Shown piece by piece: positions 23,620 through 33,561 of a stretch of 64,000 nucleotides of DNA (the stretch's first letter is position 1; each line of letters starts with the position of its first letter). Below the pieces are notes generated by a model. That model did no database searches and was not told where the DNA came from. It worked only from the letters and a program-made list of their open reading frames with translations. A program made the position numbers and the translations under genes. Origin of the DNA: Emiliania huxleyi CCMP1516 (lineage: Eukaryota; Haptophyta; Isochrysidales; Noelaerhabdaceae); contig NW_005202428.1 of NCBI RefSeq assembly GCF_000372725.1, positions 915,331 to 979,330 on the forward strand. Direction: 5' to 3'.

Positions 23620-25436
23620 ATGCGGCTGGCGGTGCGGCAACTGATTCTCTACACCGGCTGCTTGTTCATCGTTGCCTGTCAGTACGCGACCAACGCCTTT
23701 CCGGTCGGCTTCTTCCCGTCCTTTGCCTCAGAGAACGGGCTTGAGGACATAGAGACCGGGATGATATTAGCGGCGTATCCACTCGGAATGAGCATCTCCT
23801 CTCAGCTGGCTCCGAAGATAGTATGGCGACTGGGCCCTCGCCGGGCGTGCATGTTCAGCCTGGCTGCGATGGCGCCTTTCGTTGCAATGTTTGGCTTCGT
23901 GCCTGACGTCTCGACTGAGAAAGGCGCCCGAGTGGCGCTCTTCTTCTCCTCCTCGTTCTTTGCTGGACTGGCTGCGGGACTGCCCGAGACGACATGCTAC
24001 ATCCTGATTACGGCGAATTTCAAGACGAACCTGCCGTTGGCGATGGCGGGGGCGACTATCGCATGCGGAGTCGGTGCTGCCGGACGCTTTAGTGCGACAC
24101 GCTGAATTCACACTCACTCCGAGTCTCCTCGATTTTAGGTTCGGCCATCGGTCCCATCCTGGGAGGTGGATTTCATGACCTACCGGAGGACCCCGCTTGG
24201 CAGTTCCGCCTGCCCTCCATCGTCGCGATGTTCATGCCCGCGCTCCTTTGTGCGACTGTGCCACTCTACATGCCGAGCGGAGTTCTTTCCACACCGTCAG
24301 AATCGCCCCCGGAGCCTCAGGAACGTGGCGGGCAACGCCCACGATTGTTCACACTCCCGATCGTGCTGGGTCTGCTCTGCACGCTGGTGAGCGCGAGCGT
24401 CGTAGGCACCCTGGACTCGACGCTCGATCTGCGCCTCTCGGCAGTGCCCCTTGTCTTCAGCGCCACCCAAGTGTCGAGCACGTTCACCGCCTCATCGTTG
24501 TTCGGATCGGCGGTGTCGTTGCCTCTAGCTTTCCTGGTCAATCACATCAGCGGGAGCTATCGGCTTTTGAGCTTCGTTACAGCGATTGGCTTCCTCGTCG
24601 TCGGTCTCGCTTTCCTGCTCCTGGCTCCGCTGGGATCTGCAGTGCTCAGGATGCCGGGCTCTTGGACCCTCGCTGCGCCAAATTCCGTCGAGGCTGTGTA
24701 TGTTGCCATGATCCTGAAGTCAGTCGGAAATGGATTAGGAATGTTAAGCATGTATCCGGCCATGGTGTTGAACGTGCCCGACGACCCCTATCTGGAATCG
24801 CGTCTCGCAGCTATGAACTCAGCGTTGTACTCGTTCGGCTGGTGTGTGGGCCCGCTCCTTGGCTCCGCGCTCTTCGCTGCTTTTTCTGACGTCATACTCT
24901 GCATGCCCGGCGAGGAGGAGGGCTGTCAGAGCAACATGCGGTGCAGCTGTGAGTGGCAGCCAAACAATGGCTACGACGGCCAGGCCTCTGCGGTTGGCTT
25001 ACTCTCTATCTCCTTTGCCATGTTGCTAGCTTTGGCTGGCTGCTTCAACATTGGGGCAAAGCGCACGCGGGACTCTGCAGCCAGAGTGCAAAGTGAAGAA
25101 TCAGTCAAGCGGCGGCGCGTGTTGGCCAGCACGCCGGCGTCTGCAAGTGGGTTGGTGATGTCTGGCATCGCTCACATCAAGGCAACCGCTTACCACATCG
25201 AGGCGCCGGCTTCAGCTGCTCGCGAGCTTTCCGCGCCTGTGCGGCTGTCCCGTTACCTGCCCCATAAGCCGTCAGCGCTCAAGCGATCCTTCACGAGCGG
25301 GCCGGCGTTGCTCCGGGGCTCAGCCGCATCACCCTCGAAACGATCCTCGACTCGGCACTCCATCGGCGTCTGGGAGGATGCGATCGAAGCGCCGCTCGGA
25401 GGTTCCGAGATGATGGGGGAGGTCGCGGTCATCTAA
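23620..25436 (+). CDS. Major facilitator superfamily (MFS) transporter
   Basis: Two exons: 23620-24073 and 24139-25436, joined by a 65-nt GT-AG intron that restores the string CGVGSAIGPILGGGF. About 583 residues with roughly 12 hydrophobic segments. The start ATG gives MRLAVRQLILYTGCLFIVAC. Loop 2-3 has a RLGPRRACM sequence like the MFS G-x-L-x-D/R-R motif. The N-half ends in a Gly-rich helix (GPILGG); a central loop follows; the C-half continues with IVLGLLCTLVSASVVGTLDS. A Cys-containing lumenal loop lies near residue 425, and a ~120-residue cytoplasmic tail is Ser/Arg-rich. The pattern is closest to plasma-membrane MFS carriers of the nodulin/monocarboxylate-like type; substrate not predictable. 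Intact. Confidence 0.8.
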
Positions 25437-26105
25437 ACATATGAGCGCCCCGCCGCTGCTTCTACGTGGGAGAGCGTGACCGGCGCCGCGCTGCAAGATG
25501 ATAGTAGGGAGTAGAACGAGAAGCGCAAAGAGGAGCCCTGCGCACCCACACGCCTTCTCTCCCATCCCTCTCTCTCGTTTGGCGGATGGCGCGTGGAGCA
25601 CTTTCGGCGCCTCTTTTTCTTTTACCTTAGACGCTCACCGGGACGACTGTCCTCCTCCAGGGGGTGAGGGTGCGCCTGACCAGCCTTAATTTCGCATGCA
25701 CCTCCCCAATCCAGCGGCTCCGTCTCCACCGGAGCCAGCGTCCGATCACCGGCAAAAAGTAGAGGAGCACGAGCCCGTGGACCGCGACGAGCATCGCGAT
25801 GCTTCGACGACATTGAGAGAGACACACAGACATTGAGAGAGAGAGACATTGAACGCGACCTTCATGGGGCAAAGACATGCAGGTCTGTGGCTCAGACTGG
25901 AATCCTCTTGGTCCCTTCTGGTGCCCTAGGCCACACCTGGGCCTTACCTGGGGCTCTAGGGGGCGGGCAGGGTTTGCCCCCCGAAAACTGGCCCGAAAAG
26001 AACCTTAATCTGCCGGCCGGCAGATTACATACACTCTCCCAGCTCTCACTCAGGGCGGGGACACATACACATGTCCCCAAATCCCCATCTCGTCTCAGAG
26101 TTTGA
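25437..26105. other. Intergenic with a possible terminal exon
   Basis: Apart from the possible exon at 25627-25810 there is little. A palindromic CTGCCGGCCGGCAG lies at 26011-26024 and GAGAGAGAGACA-type repeats at 25815-25850. Confidence 0.4.
25627..25810 (-). CDS. Possible terminal exon of a membrane protein
   Basis: The minus frame reads SIAMLVAVHGLVLLYFLPVI then GRWLRWRRSRWIGEVHAK, a hydrophobic helix followed by a strongly basic tail and a stop at 25627. The hydrophobic-basic order looks like a real stop-transfer. Upstream exons were not identified. Confidence 0.3.
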
Positions 26106-26622
26106 TCACGCGCGCGTGAAGGCGAACAGGGTAAGGGAGGCACCTTCCTTTGCGACGCCGCGTATCCAGTCGATCTGCGCGCACGGCGGTAGAGCGAGGG
26201 TCGAGTCGATCGACGTCCAGATGTCGTGCTGCAAGTACTGATACGGCGCCTCGGGGTCGCACAGCGGCTCTTGTGGCGTGACGTTCTGAAGTCGGCGTAG
26301 CACTGGTGCTTGCTTGATTGATTTGTAGCTGCGGACACCAACGCGTATCTCGTTGATCTTCGCGCCACTCTGGTACGAGTGCAGCAGAAGGCGGTCCTCC
26401 TCGATTGTCCACGGAGTGAAAGCTGAGTTCATCGGCACGTTTTTTCGCGTGCAGCTGCACGAGAGCATCCTCGACCCACGGCTGCAGGCTGATCTCGGTG
26501 CTGTCCAGCTGCGTCTCCGCCTCGTCGCAGGATCCACAGATCAGTCAGAGGTCGTCGAGAGCGTCGAGCTTCTTGAGAACATTCTTCCATCGACACTTGA
26601 TTGCATTTTTGCTTCGTTTCAA
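26106..26622 (-). CDS. SANT/Myb-like domain protein (partial model)
   Basis: One exon-like stretch (about 26612-26565) reads SKNAIKCRWKNVLKKLDAL, the recognition-helix end of a Myb/SANT repeat (R-s-x-N-A-I-K-x-R-W). After a gap, the frame to the stop at 26106 begins NSAFTPWTIEEDRLLLHSYQ and continues KINEIRVGVRSYKSIKQ, a second SANT repeat with the W-T-x-E-E-D signature. About 60 residues without known domains follow. Tandem SANT repeats suggest a nuclear DNA-binding or chromatin protein. The 5' exons were not resolved and the link between the two pieces is inferred. Confidence 0.45.
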
Positions 26623-27009
26623 ACGGCGGATTCAAACGGCCACTGCACCTTTCGCAACGAGATGCCGTCTCGAACGTGGCACAGCAGCACGAAGGCATCC
26701 ATCTCTTGGTCGCCACGGGCTGGCGCTGTGCTTCGAAGGACGGGTTGAGTGCATGGCCATGAGGCTGCGTCGCAGAGCATCGGGAAGAGGTGAAATGAGT
26801 CCACTTGCACCACTGGGTCGGTCGAGAAGAGACCGCCGTTCATGGCAGTGAGAGCGTAGAGGAGCAACCTGTGCATCGCCAGCACAGAGCCAGCAACGCC
26901 GCCTCGAATCGGTGAGGGGAATCGTGGCGGCGATCGTTGGACACGTCCCTGTCCCCTCGATCGACTGCGACCCCATTGGGGCTTTTGAAAAAATGCTCTC
27001 CAGAGGACT

Positions 27010-27225
27010 TGAGTTGTAAAACTCCCTCGCACGACACTGGGCACGGGACTGGCGCGCACTGACTGGCACTAACACAGGTACACCACGGGAGCCGCCTAAG
27101 CGACTCCTGCGAGGATAATCAAAAGAATTTTACAACGAACTCCCTCGCACGACACTGTGGGCACGGGACTGCGCGCACTGGGGCACTAACACACAGGTAC
27201 ACCACAATCAAAAGAATTTTCGGGG
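27010..27225 (+). repeat. Two tandem copies of the 'CTGGCGCGCACTGGCACTAAC' dispersed repeat
   Basis: Each unit (~27015-27118, ~27131-27213) runs CTCCCTCGCACGACACTG...GGCACGGGACTG-GCGCGCACTG...CACTAACAC...AGGTACACCAC. It is followed by AATCAAAAGAATTTT. The first unit has the extra tail GGGAGCCGCCTAAGCGACTC seen again at 58498-58517. Confidence 0.85.
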
Positions 27226-27460
27226 CGTTACTGGAAATGAGAGAATTTGTTCGTCTGCCTAAGAACTGAACAATTCGGAGTCGCAGCTCCTCACATCGCA
27301 AACCACCTCGAGTATGTTCTCTTCTCTATGTTCGTAACGATGTATAAGAGCCACGTTTCGCACGTAGAGCCAGATACAACTGAGAGAGAGAGAGAAAAAT
27401 CCACGATCGCGCGCACAACGCACAACGCGCGCAGCGCTGGCCACTCTCACCGAGTCGTCC
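27226..27460. other. Short intergenic stretch
   Basis: Moderately AT-rich, with a GAGAGAGAGAG run at 27383-27393. No gene. Confidence 0.4.
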
Positions 27461-28182
27461 TTAATTCGCGCTGACGTACATGAGCGCCCCCGCCACCCCC
27501 TCGACTCCCAGGAAGAGCGCCACCTTCCACATGCACCTGAGACCAGAGATCTGGGAAAGTCAAAAGAGAGAACCAGAGAGAAGACAGGGGGATTCCGGGA
27601 GCCAACACCCATCGAGCAGGTTCTGGAGCACATCGCCACCGCACCTGAAGTCGCACAGGAGGCCACGCAGCCCAGGGTACAGTATCGAGCACGCGCGGCA
27701 GGGTCGCGGGAGTAGCGGACGGCGCACCGAGCAAGCAAGGCGACGAGCGCCGCTTGGTAGGCCGCAACCTCGCCGGAAATTGCTGCGAAGCCAAAAACCG
27801 CACCGACGGCGAACTGCCGCGCGCCCCAGGCCCTGACATTGGGCGCCGTGCCTCGACCGTTTGCTTTTGGGCCGCGAAGGAAGGCGGCCAAGGACTCGTC
27901 CGTCAGGGGGCTGAGGGCCTTGAACTGGAGGGTGGGGAGGATTGGCGCTGGCAACGCAATGCGAATGCCACATCAGCGATGAGGCCGCGCTTCGTGCTGG
28001 GGTCTGCATGATTGTAGAAGTCGAGGCTCGGGTGCTATGCAGCTACATGCTCGTGCCTTGGCCGTGTCGAGGAGCACTCCCTGCAGCAGGTCAACCTCGC
28101 CGAGGAGGGCGGCGAGGCCGGTGGCGGCGTGCGCTGTGGCAAAGGTATAGGTGATGATCTTTGGGAGGAGTGGGAGAGGCAT
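27461..28182 (-). CDS. Small multi-pass membrane protein, unassigned
   Basis: The ATG at 28182 begins MPLPLLPKIITYTFATAHAA then TGLAALLGEVDLLQGVLLD. A GT-AG intron of 43 nt joins ARA to YPSTKRGLIADVAFA. The next exon reads FKALSPLTDESLAAFL and ARQFAVGAVFGFAAISGEVA then YQAALVALLARCAVRYSRDP. A last exon reads MWKVALFLGVEGVAGALMYV with TAA at 27461-27463. Three or four hydrophobic helices and about 170 residues in total. No family recognised; hydrophobic helices rich in small residues suggest an organelle-membrane protein. Exon borders in the middle are approximate. Confidence 0.5.
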
Positions 28183-28697
28183 CCTGTGCGCCTGGCCGCC
28201 TCTTCGTTCGGCCAGTCTTCGTTGGCCCCGGCCCGTCGGTGGGCGTCGCCCCGCTTTTTTTTTAGCCGGCTAAGAGAAAGAGAGAGAGTTGGCCCCGCCC
28301 CGCATGTTTGATGTTAAGGTATTTTACTTTATGGCAAGAAGTGTGAACAGACACGATAGCAATCGCTATAACAACTCTCCCGAAGGTTGGCTCTGCCACC
28401 CCTGCGCGCTGCGGGCGGCACACAACAGTCAGCTAGTAAAAAGTAGTGTGTCACTCGATCAACTCTCTCTGCGTCAGCTCTCACATACTCTCACAAGCTC
28501 AAGAGCAGGCCGTTCCGCGCTCCGGGCTGGGTGCCTCTGCGCACTGCGCTCTGCCGAGCGCGCGACGAGAGAGAGCCCCGGCGCCGCGCGGGCCGTCGGA
28601 CTGGCGCGCGCACGGACCGGCCGCGCGCAATAAAACATAACCGGATCTTGCAAGTACATCCAGGCGTCAGCGCGCCACACGCGAGTTCCGCAGACTT
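28183..28697. other. Intergenic between small membrane protein gene and TAF12
   Basis: Contains a T8 run and GAGAGAGAGAG near 28258-28285, then unremarkable sequence. Probably the promoter of the small membrane gene and the 3' end of TAF12. Confidence 0.5.
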
Positions 28698-29281
28698 TCA
28701 CACTTTGGACTGGCTCTTCCGCACCAGCTGCATGCGCTGCTTGTACGCGTCCGAGTGCGCCTGCGGCCTCCGCTGGATCTGGCGGGCGGGGGGGGGGGGT
28801 GAACACGGTCGTGGCAGCGTCCACTCCTCAGCAACGGGCGCCGCACCAGGCGCAGCTCTGCGGACGATTCGCCGATCCCGGGCAGCCGTATGTCCCACCT
28901 AATGATCGGCGCCGCGCCGTGAGCGCCGCGCGAGCGGCAGCATCGTCATCAGCGCGGCGGCCCGCACAGCTTCTCGAGAGCCAGCTGCACGTCTTGTGTC
29001 TCGAGAGTGCGTGACCCGCGGTGAGACGCGAGCTGGCAGGCGAACGCAGCAACCTGCGCCAGCCGAGAAGCGTCAGGACGAGACCTGTCGGCGCTATTAT
29101 GCCATATGCGACGCCGAGGGCGGGCGGGTCTGGTGAGAGCGGGGCGGCACACGTTCTCGACGAAGTCGTCCGCGACGTCCTGCAGCACCTGCTCGGCGTC
29201 GGGCTCGAGCCTGATCGCCGGGTCGATCGCCGTCGCCAGCTCGCGCAGCCTCTCCGGTGGGAGGTAGTCGGCGCGCTCCAT
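28698..29281 (-). CDS. TAF12: TFIID subunit TAF12 (histone-fold protein)
   Basis: Four exons (29281-29153, 29053-28968, 28898-28847, 28778-28698) with GT-AG introns of 99, 69 and 68 nt give a 115-residue protein. The histone fold is ELATAIDPAIRLEPDAEQVL, DVADDFVEN/VAAFACQLAS, then TLETQDVQLALEKL, matching TAF12 (DPxxxLDxDVEExL, ADDFIExVVTxACQLARHR, TLExKDVQLxLE). The conserved TAF12 tail is also present: WDIRLPGIGESSAELR (human WNMWIPGFGSEEIR) and AHSDAYKQRMQLVRKSQSKV (human TEAHKQRMALIRK). TAF12 pairs with TAF4 in TFIID and with ADA1 in SAGA. Slightly shorter than human (161 aa); the upstream frame stays open, so a low-complexity N-terminal extension cannot be excluded. Confidence 0.92.
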
Positions 29282-30510
29282 GCCGACGCGCGACGAGCCG
29301 ATGCGCGACGAGGGGAAGAAGCGAGAAGCGGCAGTGGCGCGACGGCGCTTCGTTTTTTCTGAATTCCAAAAGAAATTCGCGGGCAGAGAGTCCGGTAACG
29401 GATTTGGCCCATGCGCGTGCTCTTCCTCTTGCTCGCCGCGCGCTCGGGAGCCGGAGTGGCGGGGTCGGAGCTGCTGCAACGGCGCGAGTGGCCGCGAGGG
29501 GTGGTGCTGGGGCTCTCCAGAGAACGAGGCCACGGCGCGGCGCTCGCGGCGGCGCAAGGCCCCCCCCCACGAGCGGGGTGGACGGCCGACGCGTGGAACC
29601 CCGGCTAGAACGACCGCAGGGGCAGGGGGCCGCCTCCGAGGCCCCGCCTCAGGAGTTGCGGCGGCCGGTACCGCCACCAGGCCCGCCGCCACCACCACTG
29701 TACCCGCCCCCGCCGCTGGAGCGACCGCTGGGTCGAGGAGCCGCCCCTGAGGTTCCACACCAAGCGGTGCAGTCGCCAGTGCTGCCATCGTTTCCGCCAC
29801 CCACACTGCCACTTCCGCCCCCACCACTGGGACGGCTGCAGAGTCGTGGGGCCGCCCCAGCGGCTCCACACCAGGCGTTTGGACCGCAAGGGCCGCCACC
29901 ATACCCGCCGCCCCTGCCACCGCCTCCACCCCCGCCGCCGGCGGGGCCGCCACCGTGTGGACCCGCTCGGAATAACCTGGGAGATCCGGAACCGCCCCGC
30001 CGGAGGCTGGCGTACCCGGGAGAAGGAGCTGGGAGGGGGGAGTTGCCGCAACACAATAACGAACCCGCCGGCGAGCCGGAGGGCCGAGACCGGAGGGCCC
30101 CGGGGGGGGCCTGGGGTCAGCTGTCGGAGGAGGCGAGAGACGAGCTGACGCGGCCTCTGCGAGTAGAGTCGGGACGGACGGACGAGCCGAGGACGATAGA
30201 GAGACCGCGGGGGCGGGCGCGAGTCCTCGACCGAAGAGAGCTGGCCCCACCCCCCGGGGAGGGGCGGCGTGGCGATCGAATGCCGCCGCCCTCACCCGAG
30301 GAGTCGGGCACGGGATCGCCGGAGGCGGGGGCAACAAGAATAGCCCCCGAAGACGAGACGGCGGCGAGGCCGCGGTCGAAGAAGTATAAGAGGGGAAGGC
30401 GGGCTCCGCAGCCGACGCCGGACCATCGGAAATCGAACAGGAGGGAGGGCCGGGAGGAGAGGGGAGCCCCCTCGGATGGGAGGTGGGGAGATCGGGCGGA
30501 GGAGCCCTGA
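29257..30510 (+). CDS. Proline-rich ORF of uncertain reality
   Basis: A 417-codon plus frame overlapping the first TAF12 exon on the other strand. It contains three degenerate ~20-residue repeats ((E/G)R(P/L)xxxGAA(P/S)xxPxQ...) separated by Pro runs, then an Arg/Glu-rich tail that ends with a stop at 30508-30510. The C-terminal 130 residues have believable composition. No ATG in a good position. The opposite strand is open too (Ala/Pro). It could be a fragment of a repeat-associated gene, since a ~200-bp dispersed repeat follows at 30610. Confidence 0.3.
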   Translation: MGGSRRAPCRRATSRCATRGRSEKRQWRDGASFFLNSKRNSRAESPVTDLAHARALPLARRALGSRSGGVGAAATARVAARGGAGALQRTRPRRGARGGARPPPTSGVDGRRVEPRLERPQGQGAASEAPPQELRRPVPPPGPPPPPLYPPPPLERPLGRGAAPEVPHQAVQSPVLPSFPPPTLPLPPPPLGRLQSRGAAPAAPHQAFGPQGPPPYPPPLPPPPPPPPAGPPPCGPARNNLGDPEPPRRRLAYPGEGAGRGELPQHNNEPAGEPEGRDRRAPGGAWGQLSEEARDELTRPLRVESGRTDEPRTIERPRGRARVLDRRELAPPPGEGRRGDRMPPPSPEESGTGSPEAGATRIAPEDETAARPRSKKYKRGRRAPQPTPDHRKSNRREGREERGAPSDGRWGDRAEEP

Positions 30511-31045
30511 GTGGCGATGTCGGGTGAGAGTGTACGTCATGCTCGTGTCTAGTGTCTGGTGTTTACTAGCTCCGAGTAGAGGGGGCGTTCCGCCGCTAGG
30601 GGACACCCAAAGCGCAGAACCAACCCTCGGAGACCCGTGTTTACTTTAAGGCCCTTGCCCTGCGAATGCGCGCCCCCCCCTAGCTAGGGGTCAGGGCTCT
30701 CTAGCCCGTAGCCCGATGCCGATCATCCGGCCCGCTGGATGCGCTTCTCAGCTCACCGGCCCTGGATGTGAGGTTACCGACTGCACTCCAAGTGCTCCAA
30801 GTGCGGGCTGGCGCATTGTCTGCGCGAGACCATCCCTCCCTTGGGTTGTCTGTTTTCTTTCTTTCTGCGGGACGAGGTCGAGGACGTTCGAAGAGAGTGT
30901 CGGCGGGCAGTGCAGCACCAACAGCGCACGCAGCAGAGAGGCGAGACGATATGATAGAGAGATGCGACTGAGAGCCTGAGAGGGCAGGGAGTTGTGTACT
31001 TTGTCACGGCGAGTCGCATGTCGTAGGCCATTACCCCATCAGCCC
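30511..31045. other. Intergenic mostly occupied by a dispersed repeat
   Basis: Holds the ~200-bp repeat at 30610-30810, the CCATCCCTCCCTTGGGT/TTTCTTTCTTTC module at 30833-30868, and a short tail up to the fibrillin-domain gene end. Confidence 0.6.
30610..30810 (+). repeat. ~200-bp dispersed repeat, copy 1
   Basis: Matches 43399-43590 along its length: CCAACCCTCGGAGACCCGTG, GCCC(C)TTSCCCTGCGAA, GGGCTCTCTAGCCCGTA, CCGATGCC(G/A)ATCATCCGG, then GACTGCACTCCAAGTGCTCC. Estimated identity is about 85%. A fragment of the 3' end lies at 62390-62431. No tRNA-type A/B boxes were seen. Confidence 0.85.
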
Positions 31046-33561
31046 TCAATCACCCCCGCCCACCGGCTCTCTCCTCCCCATCGCCGCCCACCCGCGCCGC
31101 GCTCTCCGTCTGCTCTCCGCCACTCTCACGGCTGCGCCCGCCCCGCCCACCAGCGCCGCGAGCTGCAGAGGGCGGCGGAGCGGCGGCACCGCTGCGGCGA
31201 GTGAGGCGAGGATGCCCAGCGCAACCGCCGCCACCGACCTCGGGCGGACGGGTGTCAGGTCGGCGACTGCCCTCCAGCTGTCCGCCAGAGGCTCGTCGGC
31301 GAGGCCGCCCCGCGTGAAGACGAGCCTCCCCCCTCCAGCAGCCCGCGCGAGCCGCAAGCGCTCGTCGACGTACGTGGTGCAGAGGCTTACCGGGGGGCTC
31401 TGCCCGGCGGGCAACTCGAAGGTGCGCGCCCAGCCGCCGCGGCCGATGGAGAGGCGCGGCGTGCCGAAATCGATCCGGACGGCCGTGTCGAACCGGAGCG
31501 GCGTGCCGTGCTGCCGCCGGAGCGCCTCCACCGCCGTGCGGTCGAGGCGCTCGACGGCGCCTGCCGTGAAGACCGAGGCGGGGATGCCGCAGCAGGTGAA
31601 GCCGACGTAGTTGATGGCTGCGTCGGGCGCGACGAGGTGCTGGAAGGAGAAGCGGAGCGAGAAGAGCGCACCGAGCGCTCTCGAGCCAAACGGCCGCGTC
31701 GGCTCTTCTCCGCCCGAGCCGCGCTTGCCGTCGATCGAACGGTCGAAATAGGCCAGCTCGTAGTTGCCACAGAGCGGCGCGTCCCCCGCCGCGTCCAAGT
31801 ACGGGACGCCCTCGCCCGCCTCCTCGAGCGCGCAGAGTAGCTCGCGGATCGCGGCCCTCTCTGCCGGGGCCCTCGCGCTTGCGGGTCGGCGGTCGGCGAG
31901 CAGAGAAATCAGCGCGTCGACAGTGGCCGTCCTCGGCTCGACACTGGCCGACATCTGCGGGCCTGACACGCGCGGCTGCTGCGCCCTCGGCGGAGCCTCT
32001 CCCTCTCCCTCTCCCTCTCCCTCTCCCTCTCCCTCTCCCTCCTCGGGGAAAGGGTACCTGCTGCCCCCTCGGTTCAGCTCCGTGTAGTCTGCCGGGTCGA
32101 GCGCCGGATACGTGCGGTCGAGCAGCCCGCGCTCCCACCCGTCGCCGCCGTCGCCCGGGCTCTCGCCCCGCCCCACCTGGTACGTGCAAGCAACTGTTAC
32201 GCGGAAGAACGGCGGTCGCCACTATGCGGGCCACTGTGCGGTGTCGGCAGCCCCACCAGGTCGACGCGAGGCGAGAGGGGAGGCTCGAAGTCGGCGGCGA
32301 ACGCGTTGCGGATCTCGTCGAGGAGATCGACGCGGTTGCCTGAGTAATTAATTAATCTCGTCTAATTGCGTAATTAATTAATGAATCTCGGCGAGGAGGT
32401 CGACGCGGTTGCCCAGCGTGGACGCGTGGCCCGCGCCCTGCACCGTCACGGTGCCGCGCCTACGAGGGGCCCGCCTCGCGAGTGTCTCGCCCGTGTCTCG
32501 GCGGTGTCCTGGAGGTGCCCCGTGAGCAAGCCGCGCCAGAAGGCAGGGTCGCACGCCTCGCGCAAGCGGGCGGCCTCGTCTACGCTCGGCAGCAGGCGGT
32601 CGAGGTCGCCCACCACGGCGAGCATCGGCAGCCGCAGCTCCTTGACGACGCTCCGTCTCTCGAGCAGGTCGGCGCCTGATGGCAAGCAGTGTGGCCGCAC
32701 TTCGCATCACGAGCGGTGAGTCGCAGCGCCGCCTCGAGCAGGCCGGCGCCGTACTCCAGCCACCGACTCAGCCGGAAGCCGAGCTCCTCGGGCGAGAAGA
32801 CCTGGATCGCGAGGAGGGGCCCGATGTCGAGCCGCGGCCCGCTCAGCCCGAGCGTCGCTCCCATCGCGACGCGGCCGACAAAGGCTTCGCGGTACGGGTT
32901 GTTGTTGAGCTCCGTCGCCTTTTGCGCGGCGACCGTGGAGAGGAAGGAGGGCGCCTGGTACGCGGGCGTGAGCACGAGGGCGGCGACAGCGACGAGCGAC
33001 AGCGCGTACAGCGGCGCGAGGAGAGGGCCGGCGAGTGATGCGCACAGAGGCCCAATCTTTGCGAGCGTCGAGCGGCGGTACGAGGTTGCCGGGTTGACCA
33101 GTACGACTCCACGCACACCTCCGCGTTGCTGGCCGGGGAGAAGGACGCGGGAGAGTTTGTCAGCGACGGCGAGGGCGAGCGTTGCGCCAAACGACTCGCC
33201 CACGAGCAGGACCTGCCGGCCGCCCGCTGCCGACGTGGCGACAGCGACTGCGCATGAGTCCGCCACCTCCTCGAAGCTGGCACGCGAGGCGAGGCCCTCG
33301 TTGTGCCGCATGCATGCGAGCTCGAAGGTGGTGCTCAGCTCGCAGAACTGCATGAATGGCGTCTGCAGGGAGCCATCCATCCCCGGAAAAAAGTACAGGA
33401 TTGGCTTCTCGGCCGCTGAAGTGGTTCCCCAGCCGCCAGGCTCTGCGAAGCCGTCAACCTCAAGCGGGTTGACGAAGTGGACGCACGGCGCAACCGAGCC
33501 GGTGAGCGCTACAGGAGTCGAGCCTCGGGGCGGGTGCAGAGCCGTTACCGCGAGCCACATC
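31046..33561 (-). CDS. Alpha/beta-hydrolase (phytyl-ester-synthase type) fused to a fibrillin domain
   Basis: The ATG at 33561 opens a hydrolase: PILYFFPGMDGSLQTPFMQF, then nucleophile elbow LLVGESFGATLALAV, then VVLVNPATSYRRS, as in plant phytyl ester synthases PES1/2. Later exons give LRLPMLAVVGDLDRLLPSVD (catalytic Asp loop) and VTVQGAGHASTLG (catalytic His). A 73-nt GC-AG intron (32340-32412) precedes NRVDLLDEIRNAFAADF, and an 80-nt GT-AG intron (32177-32256) joins this in frame to LLDRTYPALDPADYTELN. After an acidic (GE)n linker comes a PAP/fibrillin domain: LCGNYELAYFDRS, FSFQHLVAPDAAINYVGF, then CTTYVDERLRLARA...LVFTRGG. It ends with a hydrophobic helix and a stop at 31046. Both families are plastoglobule proteins. 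No MBOAT/DGAT-type acyltransferase half was seen. The single-gene reading rests on splice phase and the lack of a promoter-sized gap. Confidence 0.7.
32340..32412 (-). other. GC-AG intron flanked by a 30-nt direct repeat
   Basis: On the coding strand the intron starts GCAACCGCGTCGACCTCC and the next exon starts GCAACCGCGTCGATCTCC; 27 of 30 positions match. The remaining ~43 nt of the intron is AT-rich (ATTAATTAATTA units) in an otherwise GC-rich gene. Confidence 0.75.

Noticed and set aside
30610-30810. tRNA-derived SINE
   Set aside because: No A-box/B-box pair or cloverleaf could be drawn, and no poly-A or simple-repeat tail.
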